Assembly: GCF_023078275.1 (NCBI RefSeq) | Contig: NC_062991.1 | Coordinates: 1,178,001 to 1,242,000, forward strand | Direction of reading: 5' to 3' | DNA length: 64,000 nucleotides | Source: Leguminivora glycinivorella | Lineage: Eukaryota; Arthropoda; Insecta; Lepidoptera; Tortricidae | In this document: one piece after another, positions 47,966 to 58,800 of the stretch | Numbering within the stretch: the first letter of the stretch is position 1 | Layout: each line of letters starts with the position of its first letter | Made by a program: the position numbers and the translations under genes | Notes under the pieces: generated by a model | The model's database searches: none | The model's input: only the letters and a program-made list of their open reading frames with translations | Told to the model about the DNA's origin: nothing

Positions 47966-50900
47966 ACACGGGAGGATCTATTGTTCGTTTCTATCTCATA
48001 GCTTTTTCGTTTTTGGTGGGACCAGCGCTTAAGTGTGTGTACCTTTACCAGATTTCAAACTGTTTTTAACATCGAAATAGTATCGAACGCTCTGTTGGTT
48101 ACTTTCTTGTGGTAGCTCGAAATTTGTTGAAGACAATGTTTGGACATTTTAAATAATTTACTTAAATAATAATTTACTACAGTCTTTTGGCCATTGGATT
48201 GGAACTGTATGACTAAGATAACTACCTAAGTCTATTTAGTTTGCCAACCCCTACAATATTTGGATTATCGAGTTTTTATATTATTTCTACCCAGAATCAC
48301 GAGTTTTTGCTATCCTAATAGAAGAAACAAAAAATTCCAAGGTTTTTTTTATTCCCAATCCGTTACCAATGTTCAAATTTGTACAACGGTGACGGAATGG
48401 AAAATCGTAAAGTTTACGAAATTTTGGATACTGTGAGGAGTGTGAGGGTAGAAAATCTCTAGGTTGTAAGTAGAAATAACATCAAAATCCTGAATTTTAA
48501 AAAGTGTAGGTTATAAGTTGTTACGTACAACTACTTTTGTTTTCATTACAATTTTCAGTGGAATAGATACTTTGTCATTTAGCAGCAAAATATAAATCCT
48601 TTGGCTAACACATATTATTAATATGTTCAAACATTTTCTCCAAACTGTCTAAACTTATGATATCTTAGCCTAGAGTAACCATAGCAGTAAACAATGACAA
48701 TATACCTAAAATTCTTGCAGTAAGGTGCATTTCCCTCGTCTCTGGTTAGTTTTATTTAAAGTTGTACAGTATCCGTTTTCTAATTAAGAAATTTGTGTGT
48801 TTATTTCTACTCGGAGTCACGAGAATTTTCTTTCATACAATTTCGATATTTCCATTCTGTTACAACATATAAAAATGAAGTAACGGATTGGAATAAAAAT
48901 CTTGGGATATTATTTTACCTTTTAAAATCGAAAGCCCGTGATTTTGAGTTGAAATAACATGAAATTTCCGAAATAAATAAGAAATGTGTACAACTTAATA
49001 TAAAACGACCCATCTACCTAGGTTTTTCCTGAGTTTTAGGTAACTTGTACATAGACTAGATTTAAGAGGTCTCCTAGAGGCTAAGAGGAATGAATGAGAG
49101 CAGTTTTTATTTAAAACCCAGTGATTTTTCCTCCTATTTGATGTCGATGATTAAACTTAATCTTAAAAACAATCAAAGTTTTTGGCGAAAATAAGGCTTC
49201 CATTTTATTTTTCACTGCGTCGCGTGATTTGAAAGAATTTTACGAAAATGATTATAGTTATAAAATTTTAAACAAAAATATTCACACAATATTTCTAAAA
49301 GTTGCACTAAGAGTAAAGATATATTCATATAGATTAATTAAGAAGTAGTATCTTAAAGATGTTTTGTGATTTTTTATAGTTTAAGTCCACCTTTTTGTAT
49401 TGTTGTGGCCACTATGCGTTTAAATTAATCACTAAAATAACTTATACATAATTATGTATATTTGAGTTCGAATTCGTTTTTGTAATAAAATAAAAGTGGT
49501 CATAAGGTAAACTTGTAAATACATAACCAAAATTCTGAAACAAGTATTTGAACTGGTTTTATTACATATTTCTAATAACATCAAATAGTCACTATTGCAT
49601 CAGTTAAAATAACCTATTGACCTAAATGGGAAATAATAAAGAAAATTACTAACAAAAAGTTAAGAATCATAAATTTGGTGCAGTGCAAAGTGGTTTAACT
49701 ATTACACAGTTATAAAATCAATCTAAGTTTTGTCTCAAAACAGATTTATATGAAAATCGTACGCGAGCTTTATTAAAACTAACGGGTTCTCTAATGTTAG
49801 GACACTGCACGAAGTATTTAGTGCACTAACTCGTTATTTTGTATCCATATCGCATACGCCTTATATTGATGTCCCGACGGTGAGGACAGCATCACAAATT
49901 TGCTCTCGATAGTCTTTAAAACACCCATCTCAAAGGCCGGCAACGCACCTCCAACCCTGTGTTACGGGTGTCCCTGCCCGTACAATAATCGCTTACCGTT
50001 AGTCGACTTGTCAACTCGTTTGCCACATAACAATTGTTGGGCAAATTTACGAAATTACTCGGCTTTGTGTACTTACATTACAGCACCTTAACATTTTTGA
50101 GTAATGTCAAAACAGCTAAAATTGTGTTAATATTGTAAAGCTCGCGTACGTACCGCTACCCGATACGTTACGTTAGATAAATACAGTATTATTAAAGAAT
50201 AGGAATAGTAACCGATCCGCACCCCCTTGCCTCTCACACTTCGGTATCTATAGAAAATTGACACAGAATATACAGATAGCTCTATTAGGTCATTTTCATG
50301 TTATTTTAGTCAGAATTGGGTGGTTTTTATAATTTAAATATCAAAGACCCGATTCTCACAGAACCCGGTATTTCTGAGTTTAGATTAATAAGAATCTGGT
50401 CTTTATGGAAAATTTTCATACAATTTTTGGTTACGTCCATTCCGTTACCGTCTTGCAAATTCAACGTGAAATGGTAACGGAATGGAAAAATATTTGGTTA
50501 GAAAGGTTGAGGTTGAAAGGCGTTGGCTCTCTGTGTATTCTAGTGTCAATATGTGACGTTCCACGGGTAAAGGTACTTTGTAACGATTGGTGCTTGCGCT
50601 TTTATTAATGAAACTCCAATACTAGTGCTATGCGATGCGACGTAAGCGCGGTCCACCAAGTATCTTTTCAGTGGAATATCACATTATGATCTTAGTTAAA
50701 ATATACGTAAAAGACTTTGTTACGCCATTTTAAATAATGTTGTTTAATGTCTGTATAGATGGCGTTAGTGTTGCTCACAATTTATCTTGAGAAAGACTTG
50801 AAATGAAGATTTATTTAAATATTGATTTACAAATGTAAAACTACCGAAAAACAATGAAAACGACTACTTTTTGTGAAGAAATTGAGTACGAAATGTATTT

Positions 50901-51605
50901 ATTTTCATTGATTTTGATTAACAAGTGACTGACGAATATTTATTTGACGATAATTTTGTATTGGAACAATAAAATAAGTATGTAAAAAAAACTATTTGAT
51001 TGAAGTTTACACAGGTAAAACTCCATTTTATGATAATAATAATAAACGATTTCATTTATCGCCTGAAAACATTTTCATGTTTGACCACACGGTAACGATT
51101 TTAATGAGCAAAACTCAATGCGGAACTATTTTTACCTGTCTGAATTATTGTAGTTTATTATATCACGGAGGTATGTCGAATTTCATCTCAATAGCACTCC
51201 TGTAGGCCTAACAAGGGTTTGACAGTTGACACATCGCTCTAACAATGAGTGAGATGTTTAGAAAGTATCTACGTGTGTCAAAATCATGGTAGGACTACTG
51301 CAGTGGTTTAAAGTGTGTAAAAACCTATATTTTATAGTTCCAATGCGTCAATGTACATTTTGTATATTTTTATTGTATAGGTTAAGTTATGTGAATCTTA
51401 ATTGAGAGTTACTTATGGAAATCATGAATCGCGAGAAATCATTTTATTTAATTATGTTCATGTCATGAGTAACATAGGAATGATTAATTTCTTGGCACAT
51501 TTCTTGCTCTAAGAAAAATTTTCACTAAAAATCTGCAGCATACCCAGAATTCGACATAGCAAACTGTATTCGTAACTTATTTTCTATGAATCTCGCTCGT
51601 ATTGT
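47966..51605. other. AT-rich intergenic stretch with worn MITE copies
   Basis: No gene is seen. Degenerate copies of the TGGGCC-family centre (CCGTTACC ... GGTAACGGAATGG-like palindromes with AGAATCACGAG flanks) are at about 48285-48545, 48790-49000 and 50290-50490. 49905-50040 is an inverted piece of the repeat at 4279-4527. Confidence 0.45.
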
Positions 51606-51608
51606 CTA

Positions 51609-51750
51609 ACCCCCTTATTCATAAACGTACACTAAAGTTACCAAGCCGATAAAGTTCGTTTGTCCCTTTCTATCACACCAATAAGTCGGAAAGGGACAAA
51701 CGAACTTTATCGGCTTGATAACTTTAGTGTGCGTTTATGAATAAGGGGGT
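51609..51750. mobile_element. 142-bp near-perfect palindromic MITE with TA target duplication
   Basis: ACCCCCTTATTCATAAACG and CGTTTATGAATAAGGGGGT are the ends; arms of about 60 bp continue through ACTAAAGTTA and GATAAAGTTCGTTTGTCC. TA flanks on both sides. Confidence 0.85.
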
Positions 51751-51752
51751 TA

Positions 51753-52124
51753 GTCTCCCCCAACATATCGACGCGGAATCGGCTTTCGTCGACCAAAAAT
51801 CGCTCATTAATATGAAATATATTTCTAGAAATTATGTTACGCAGACGTTAGCGAATATCTCTGTCAAACTTGTGGTAGTCATACAGTATTATTTCTGATA
51901 CCATACCGTTTTTGACGTATAATAAAATACGATGACGTATTTTTCTGTTTTCAAACTCCACTGGCAAGCTAAGAGTTAAAGCAAGTTATGTGCTGTGATG
52001 TTTCAGTTGTTATATTTTAAAACCAAGGTTTTCAACCAGAACTATTTGGTAATTAAATGTTTTTAATATATACGTAAAATGTCATGTCCATTTATGTATA
52101 CATAACATCAAAAAAGCTTGGCCA
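51753..52124. other. One end of a GGGTCTCCCC MITE, then AT-rich sequence
   Basis: TCTCCCCCAACATATCGACG and CGACCAAAAATCGCTCATTA match the left end of the element at 23896. The other end is missing. Confidence 0.5.
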
Positions 52125-52335
52125 ATGAATGTCCTGAGATTCCATTCCGTTACCATTTTTTTGCATGACAGTAACGGAACGGAATGTAAAAAAAATGCTT
52201 GAAATTTTCTGAAGATAACATTAAAAAACCTTGGCCAGATAAAAATGTCCTGAGATGCCATTCCGTTACCAATTTTTGCATTACGGTAACGGAATGGAAT
52301 GTAAAAAAAAATGTTTGAAATTTTCTTAGATACGT
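52125..52335. repeat. Two tandem CCATTCCGTTACC palindromes
   Basis: Two units of about 110 bp, each with a TTCCGTTACCA / GTAACGGAA palindrome, AAAAAACTTGGCCA-type flanks and GAAATTTTCT. They derive from the centre of the TGGGCC family. Confidence 0.6.
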
Positions 52336-52671
52336 GCCTCATGACTCCCTTCGGTCGTGTTTTGATTTATCGCCTGGTTTCGCATACTCTCTTTTCCACA
52401 CTTGTATCGTATTATTTACGAATTTGTATTCATTCCCTAGGTCTAAAATGAACAACTGAAACTGTCAGCATTAAGTAATCATAGTCGTGAGTTGAAATTT
52501 AAATTATTGTGAAAGAGTGCCGCAACCGGCGTTTGTGATGCAAATATTTATCTTATTTATGAGTAGGCGGTTAAATTATTGTTTCACGTTTCCTATATTT
52601 TTGAAAATAATAATTAGATTATAAATAAAGGGTTTGTTGTTTTATTTCATTCTAATATAGTGCCTAAAGAC

Positions 52672-52995
52672 GAAGCGCTGGTGGCCTAGCGGTAAGAGCG
52701 TGCGACTTTCGATCCAGAGGTCGCGGGTTCGAACCCCGGCTTGTACGTACCAATGAGTTTTTCTGAATTTATCTGCGAAATGTCATTTGATATTTGCCAG
52801 TCGCTTTTCGGTGAAGGAAAACAGAAACCGGACTAATTCCAATAAGGCCTAGTTACCCTTCGGGTTGGAAGGTCAGATGGCAGTTGCTTTCGTAAAACTA
52901 GTGCCTACGCCAAATCTTGTGATTAGTTGTCAAAAAGCGGACCCCAGGCTCCCGTGAGCAGTGGCAAATGCCGCGATAACGCAAGGAGGATGATG
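52672..52995 (+). mobile_element. tRNA-derived SINE (family 2), full length with 15-bp target duplication
   Basis: Target duplication ATAGTGCCTAAAGAC at 52657-52671 and 52996-53010. The head (52677-52749) is tRNA-like: GGTGGCCTAGCGGTAAGAG (A box), an anticodon-like arm, and CGGGTTCGAACCCCGG (B box). Body CAGTCGCTTTTCGGTGAAGG and AAGGTCAGATGGCAGTTGC; tail GATGATGAT. An inverted 5'-truncated copy is at 59446-59695. Confidence 0.93.
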
Positions 52996-53010
52996 ATAGT
53001 GCCTAAAGAC

Positions 53011-53858
53011 AAGACTGACAATATCAATAGGGATGAGTGTCATAAGGAGAAGTGTGACATTTGGACCGTTTAACCCTTAAATGCATGAATTTTTCTTTTA
53101 GCAAGATTTTAATATATGTGATAGACAATGGTTTTTTGACTGGGAAAAATAATAAAAAAAAAATTTAAGATCGATTTTTATACTAAATCAGTGTTAGAAG
53201 TTAAATAGGCAAAATCTTATTTATGTAAATATATCGTAATTGGTAAGTTTTATTTAAAAAAAATACTACTATTAAAAAGGTACACTATTTGTGAAACCTT
53301 TATGATAAAATGTTTAAACATAAACAAATTACTAACTCCGAAAAAATCAGCCTAAATCACATACTAAAAATCGCCATCGTCCTGTTTTTTCACACTTTTC
53401 CGCCATTTTATCTTAATCCTTAAATAATAAATAGTCAATCATAATATTATTTTATTTATTTAATTGTATATTAAATAATAATAAATAATAAAAACCTAGC
53501 ATAAGAAAAAAGATAAATAAAGGAATAATGAATAATAATAAAGCAATAAATGTGATTTTGGATAGCTACATATCGAGCCACGGGCCATCAAATATATGAT
53601 GCATATATACATCACCATGCATTTAAGGGTTAAACCTATTGTCAGTTTATTGAGAGTTCATAAGCTAACCGGGAGTAGTAAGTAGCAAAAGTATGAACTT
53701 GCAAAAACACCTGTGACTATGTGTAAAAAGGTCAAATGTGAAGGCCAGACACACTTCCCCTTATAACACACTTACCCGTATTGACCTTACTTCACCGATT
53801 GACCCTAAAATCTTAGCCCTCGTCACAAGAGATCCCGGTTTGAATCCCGGCAAAGACA
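53011..53858. other. AT-rich intergenic sequence, no gene seen
   Basis: Bounded by the inverted-like phrases TTTAACCCTTAAATGCATGA (53069) and ATGCATTTAAGGGTTAAACC (53617), so 53069-53637 may be a MITE with about 20-bp termini. Confidence 0.45.
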
Positions 53859-54595
53859 TATGTAACTCCGTATAGATAGACAGATAGTATTAGAAAAAAA
53901 CGTACCTCAAAAGCATACACAACAAAAAGGTACGGTGACCTAGATGGCTATACCTTTGGGGGACGCTCGGCTAGATGGCGCTAATATTAATATTTGACAT
54001 TTTAACACATCAAGCTAAGAATGTGTGGCTCTGCGGAACCGGTGAATTCTGGTTTATGGATTGCCACACCGAGTAGGGCGCTCTACGTGTCTCGCCTGCA
54101 TTACTCCGCCGTGGCCGACGAGGTGGTGGACTACGTTCGCCGGAAGACTGGCTACACGCTGAGGGTGCAACAGCTGCAGTCGCGTCACTACGTGCACTTC
54201 AGCTCGTTCGTTGTGCGCGTGCCGCGGCCGCTGCAGGACACCATCGCGAGCGCAGACTTCTGGCCGAAAGGTGTGGTTTTTCGGCGGTTCCGGGGCAACC
54301 TGCCAAATCCCACACCGGGGCAAACGACGTAACAGAGCCGCGCTGTGACGTCATCGCCCAAATAAGTTGTTTTTATTGTTCTCTTTTTTGTTATCTAAGT
54401 TTCGTGACGCATTGGTTTTACTGTAATGTCATGTAAACATGTTTTTGTTTTTACTAATAAATAAATAAATAAGAATATAGGCCAAATTGTCAAAACTGAA
54501 GTTCAAAAGTTTTAAGCGTGTGTCGAGAGATGGCAGTCTATGCACTGTGATTACACATTTTACTTTGACAGTAACTCTCTACAATACTCGATCCT
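53859..54595 (+). repeat. GATGGCGCTAATATT repeat, split by a LINE fragment
   Basis: GTAACTCCGTATAGATAGAC to ATCAAGCTAAGAAT (54022), then GAATATAGGCCAAATTGTC onward to about 54595. The intact order is seen at 58494-58768. Confidence 0.7.
54023..54470 (+). mobile_element. 5'-truncated CR1-group LINE ORF1 fragment with (TAAA)n tail
   Basis: A 103-residue frame (54021-54332) has LYVSRLHYSAVADEVVDYV, RRKTGYTLRVQQLQSRHYVH and FWPKGVVFRRFRGNL, the C-terminal module of ORF1 in CR1-like LINEs. After the stop come about 140 bases and AATAAATAAATAAAT. The target duplication AAGAAT lies at 54017-54022 and 54471-54476. No ORF2 follows. Confidence 0.75.
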
Positions 54596-54770
54596 CTGAT
54601 CCCGGTAAGGGTATTTATATGAGCACAGATATTTGTTCCTGAGTCATGGATGTTTCCTATGTATATGTATTTATTAATTAACTTTGTATATCGTCACCTA
54701 GCACCCATAATACAAGCTTTGCTTAGTTTGGGACTAGATTGATCTGTGTAAGGTGTCCCCCGATATTTAT
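54596..54770 (+). mobile_element. SINE (family 1), head truncated
   Basis: Starts at GATCCCGGTAAGGG and continues ACAGATATTTGTTCCTGAGT to AAGGTGTCCCCCGATATTTA. Confidence 0.75.
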
Positions 54771-55130
54771 TTAAACAATTTATTTTTATTTTATTTTTTT
54801 ATTTTATTTCAAAACTAATTACACAGTATTACAGTGAGACACTAAGGCACTGTGCAATGCATAAAACATCATACTATATTGTTAATACTTAGTGTAATAA
54901 CGTTAACATAATAAACTTAATAACTAACTGAAGACACCCGATCATCCATCGCTTCGCAAAACCTCAGACATTCATCACATAAGACCTTCCATCTACTGGC
55001 AAAAACGTCACAGTCAGGTGCTGATTTGAGAAGCGCATTAAGGTACTTCAAAACGCGAACTAAGGGTGAGTTCCTGTACGCTACAATTCCTGTACAATGT
55101 TTAACTATAAAGTTTACGAACAACTAGTAA
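54771..55130 (-). repeat. Probable truncated LINE 3' end
   Basis: A minus-strand frame of 50 residues (LVRVLKYLNALLKSAP, CDECLRFCEAMDD) is followed by a UTR and a T/A-rich tail near 54781-54810, in the form of a minus-strand retroelement end. The family is not recognised. Confidence 0.35.
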
Positions 55131-55533
55131 CTTGGGATGGCTGAAAAAAACACATTAAATTAAAACAGTGTTTATTTAACAATATTATGGCATTTCGTAT
55201 TCTATTCTAAATCTAACTTATTATATCAGTTCACTTATTAGTCGTTAAATAATAACATTAAGTAATTATAAATGCAAATGCAGATCGATTCCTAAATAAA
55301 TTAATAATTAGACTAGGCAATATCCGTAAATACTGTATGCTCCGAAATGTTAGTTTTCTTCCCATGAGTGTCGTAGAAGTCGACTGCGGGATATGGGTTC
55401 ACTTTGATGATGGCGATGGCGACACGTCACTGCAATATTGCGATTTCAACCCCATAGCAATTGCTAAACTTGAGCAATTTCATGTGCTCTGCCAACCCCT
55501 TTTTGAAATACAGGCGTGTTTATGTATATTCCT
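55131..55533. other. Intergenic repeat piece
   Basis: 55340-55520 is a diverged copy of the repeat forming the inverted pair at 41640-42245 (GTGTCGTAGAAGTCGACTG, GGGATATGGGTT, TCATGTGCTCTGCC). The remainder is AT-rich. Confidence 0.5.
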
Positions 55534-55770
55534 TCCTAGTGTAGATGTAGCCTATTTGCTAGCTACAGCCTTAGGGCGGCCGTCCCTGGTCAGTTTGAGG
55601 TGTATGAGCCTCACGTGGGTCCCCAGTATGCTGGTCTGTGTGAACATGTATGGGTAGTCTCCTAGTGTAGATGTAGCTTATTTGCTAGCTACAGCCTTAG
55701 GGCGGCCGTCCCTGGTCAGTTTGAGGTGTATGAGCCTCACGTGGGTCCCCAGTATGCTGGCTGTGTGAAC
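55534..55770 (-). repeat. Tandem duplication of the end of the zinc-finger gene
   Basis: Copy 1 (55534-55645, 112 bp) and copy 2 (55660-55770, 111 bp) differ by eye at two places only: one substitution, and a T present in copy 1 (CTGGTCTGTG at 55631) but missing in copy 2 (CTGGCTGTG). The missing base puts the terminal exon out of frame. Confidence 0.9.
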
Positions 55771-55847
55771 TGCGCGGGACATCGGGTGCACTGGTAAGGT
55801 CTTTCTCCAGTGTGTGTTCGGATGTGGCCTTTCAGGATCTGGTTACG
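55737..55847 (-). CDS. Zinc-finger gene, terminal exon
   Basis: Acceptor TTTGTCCCCAG|C. It completes the finger begun in the previous exon (CPMCDKVFD joins RNQILKGHIRTH: 12 residues between C and H), then the linker TGERPYQ and CTRCPAQF, then leaves the finger pattern (TQPAYWGPT) and stops at 55737-55739. The neighbouring copy at 55534-55645 in its own frame gives TQTSILGTHVRLIH, a perfect C2H2 ending. Confidence 0.8.
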   Translation of the reverse strand, partial: RNQILKGHIRTHTGERPYQCTRCPAQFTQPAYWGPT

Positions 55848-58800
55848 CTGGGGACAAAGTTAAATAATAGATTAACATGGGTGTAAATTTGATGACCGTC
55901 CTAGCCTAGAGGGCATTTATTTGCGTGATGAGTACTGATATTTATTCCTGAGTAACGGATATGTTTGTAATGTATTTGTATATTATGTATATCGAGTACC
56001 CACAACACAATTACATGTAACAAAGCAATATAAATGTAGGGAACAAATCAAATTATTTTATTAAATATTTTTTGATTTGTTTTTTTTAAGTAGTAACACT
56101 ACTATATATAAATTATAAACTGAAATAGATACCATACACTAAAGAAAAAGCGATCAAGCCCACTGGTGGCGAAGCCGGGAATCGAACCCGGGTCTCCAGC
56201 TAACGCGGCTGACTCGTTCGCTCGTTTTTTCTTTAGTGTAAGGTATCTATTTCAGTTTATAAAGCAATATAAGTTACATTTTCTTTGAATATTTCTTTAT
56301 TGTATCAGGGGCGACTGTATATATACCTAGAAAGTACCCAAGACTTAAATATCCATACTAATATTATAAATGGGAAAGTGTGTGTGTCTGTCTTTCACGG
56401 CAAAACGGAGCGACAAATTGACGTGATATTTTAAATGGAGATATTTGAACTGATGGAGAGTGACATAGGCCTACTTTTTGTCTCTTTCTAATGTGTCGCA
56501 GATTATTTTATTTTATTTTTCTGAATTGCCGCGATAAAAGATGTTATGTAAGTAGTAATTAATTCGTTTTTAATCCATAGGTACAACCCTTTACTCATCC
56601 CGCAGTTTGGCGCATTAATGCAAGGTACCCAAATTGTAATTTTTGATAAAACAATGCGGTTATCTGAGTAATTAATTCTTTTAAAAAACCCTTTGTAGGC
56701 ATTTAAAAATTTTGTAGGCATTTAAAAAGGCGGATTTCGTGAACATCAAAGCAGTGGGTTTTCTGTACTTGTACTATTATATATTCTGTGATTATATTGC
56801 GGTTTTTCGCTCATTTAAATCGCGTAGAAAAAGTATAGTACTAGAATGTTCATTTTCATCTTAGATAATATTTATGCATAATATTTAGGCGGCAGAGTTG
56901 CAATTTGTTGTTTGATAGCGAGTTGGATATGTTGGGGATGCAAGATACCTAACACTCCTCCTCGCTTCGCTCGTCGTCGTACCTAACGGTGACTCTGGGG
57001 CAGTTTTTCCTTTTTCATAGCGTGTAATAATTCTGCTAATGTAATATTATACTATAAGATTATTATAGTACATACAATTATGCTGAATCAAAGTCGACCA
57101 AAGTAATGTTCTGTAAAACAATATTCTGCCAAATGTGTTTTATGCGTGGTGGTAATAATGCCAACTAAGTTTTCTGCAAAATTACCGTTCGACTGAAAGT
57201 GTTTCTGCGAAACATGTTATGCGAAGTGTGTTTCGGACTAAAATTATTCTGCCAGATGAGGGTAACCCAACAGAAGGTTGTGTGAATGGATTGGGTTACA
57301 TTTAAGTGCAATCTAAAATCATTCTTATTGACTAGACTTGATGCTGCTATAGTGTTGAAGAAATATTTGATACTTGATAGGATTTAAGTCGATAAACGTG
57401 TGATTGTTATTTAGTATTAATTCAAATGGTTTATTGTATTGTTATCTATAAATTGTAAATAATGTAATTTCTGACACAATGATCGTATTGTTTGAAGAAT
57501 AAATAAATGAAATTAAATGAAAATGAATATCCGTCGAAATAGTAAGTACTTACGTCGAAAACCTTGTCGCACATGGGGCAAGGGTACTTCAGCGGCCGCT
57601 TGAAACCCTCGTGGACAAGCCGCCGGTGCTCGTTCAGAGACCACGTCAACCATTGTTCAAAATAAAACGAAATTTACGCCTGAAGCCAAAAACAAATAAG
57701 CGGATCGGGAGCCAGTTTAGTTTTCGGCGGAAGATGGAAATATGGTCGTACTTTCTGAGCCCGTAGATGAATCGGATGCAGTTATTAAGCAAACGATCCA
57801 ATTTATTTAGTAATTCCTGCGTAATGTTTGAATAACATACGTCACCATAATCTATTACAGGCAATACTAACGCCTGAATAAGGAGCATTTTCGTGCTAAC
57901 CGGCAAAAAGTGTTTAAGCCTGTAAAAATACCGCAGCATATTCGTTACCCGGCGACAAACATCCGAGACTTGCGGAGCCCAAGACAGACCACTATCCATT
58001 AATAGACCCAAGTTTCTCACTTCCGGCGCGTAAGGAACCACACTGCCCGCGTAAAGGATCGGAGCCAACTGATCGACATTTACTAAAGAAAGCAAGCGAG
58101 GACTTCCGAATATGATGGCTTGACATTTGTCCGGATTAACATTGATGCCGAAATTACGAGACCAGGTAGAGATATTGGCCAAATCATTATTAATTTTCGT
58201 CACTGCTTGTTTTAAACGAGATTGACTGAGGCCCACGATAAGCTCAAGAAGGCTTGTGTTGTGGGTACTCAGACAACGATATATATAATATATAAATACT
58301 TATATACATAGAAAACATCCATGACTCAGGAACAAATATCTGTGCTCATCACACAAATAAATGCCCTTACCGGATTCGAACCCGGGACCGCGGCGCAGCA
58401 GGCAGGGTCACTACTGACTGCGCCAGACCGGTCGTAATATAAATAAATATTGGGGACACCTTACACAGATCAACTTAGCCCCAAACCAAAGACATATAGA
58501 CGGATAAGGTCTAAGAAAAAAACGTACCTCAGTACCATACAGAAAAAGGTACGGTGGCCTAGATGGCATTACACCTTTGGGGTACGCTCAGCTAGATGGC
58601 GCTAATATTAATATTTGACATTTTAAAACATATCAAGCTAAGAATATGGGCCAAATTGTCAAAACTGAGGTTCAAAAGTTTCAAGCGTGTGTCAAGAGAT
58701 GGCAGTCTGCACTGTGATTACACATTTTACTTCGACTGTAACTCTCTATAATACTCGATCCTCTTTGCCCCCAAACTAAGCAAAGTTTGTACTATGGGTG

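Noticed and set aside
52677..52749. Functional tRNA gene
   Set aside because: It is the head of a SINE with a target duplication around the whole 324 bases; the acceptor stem does not close.
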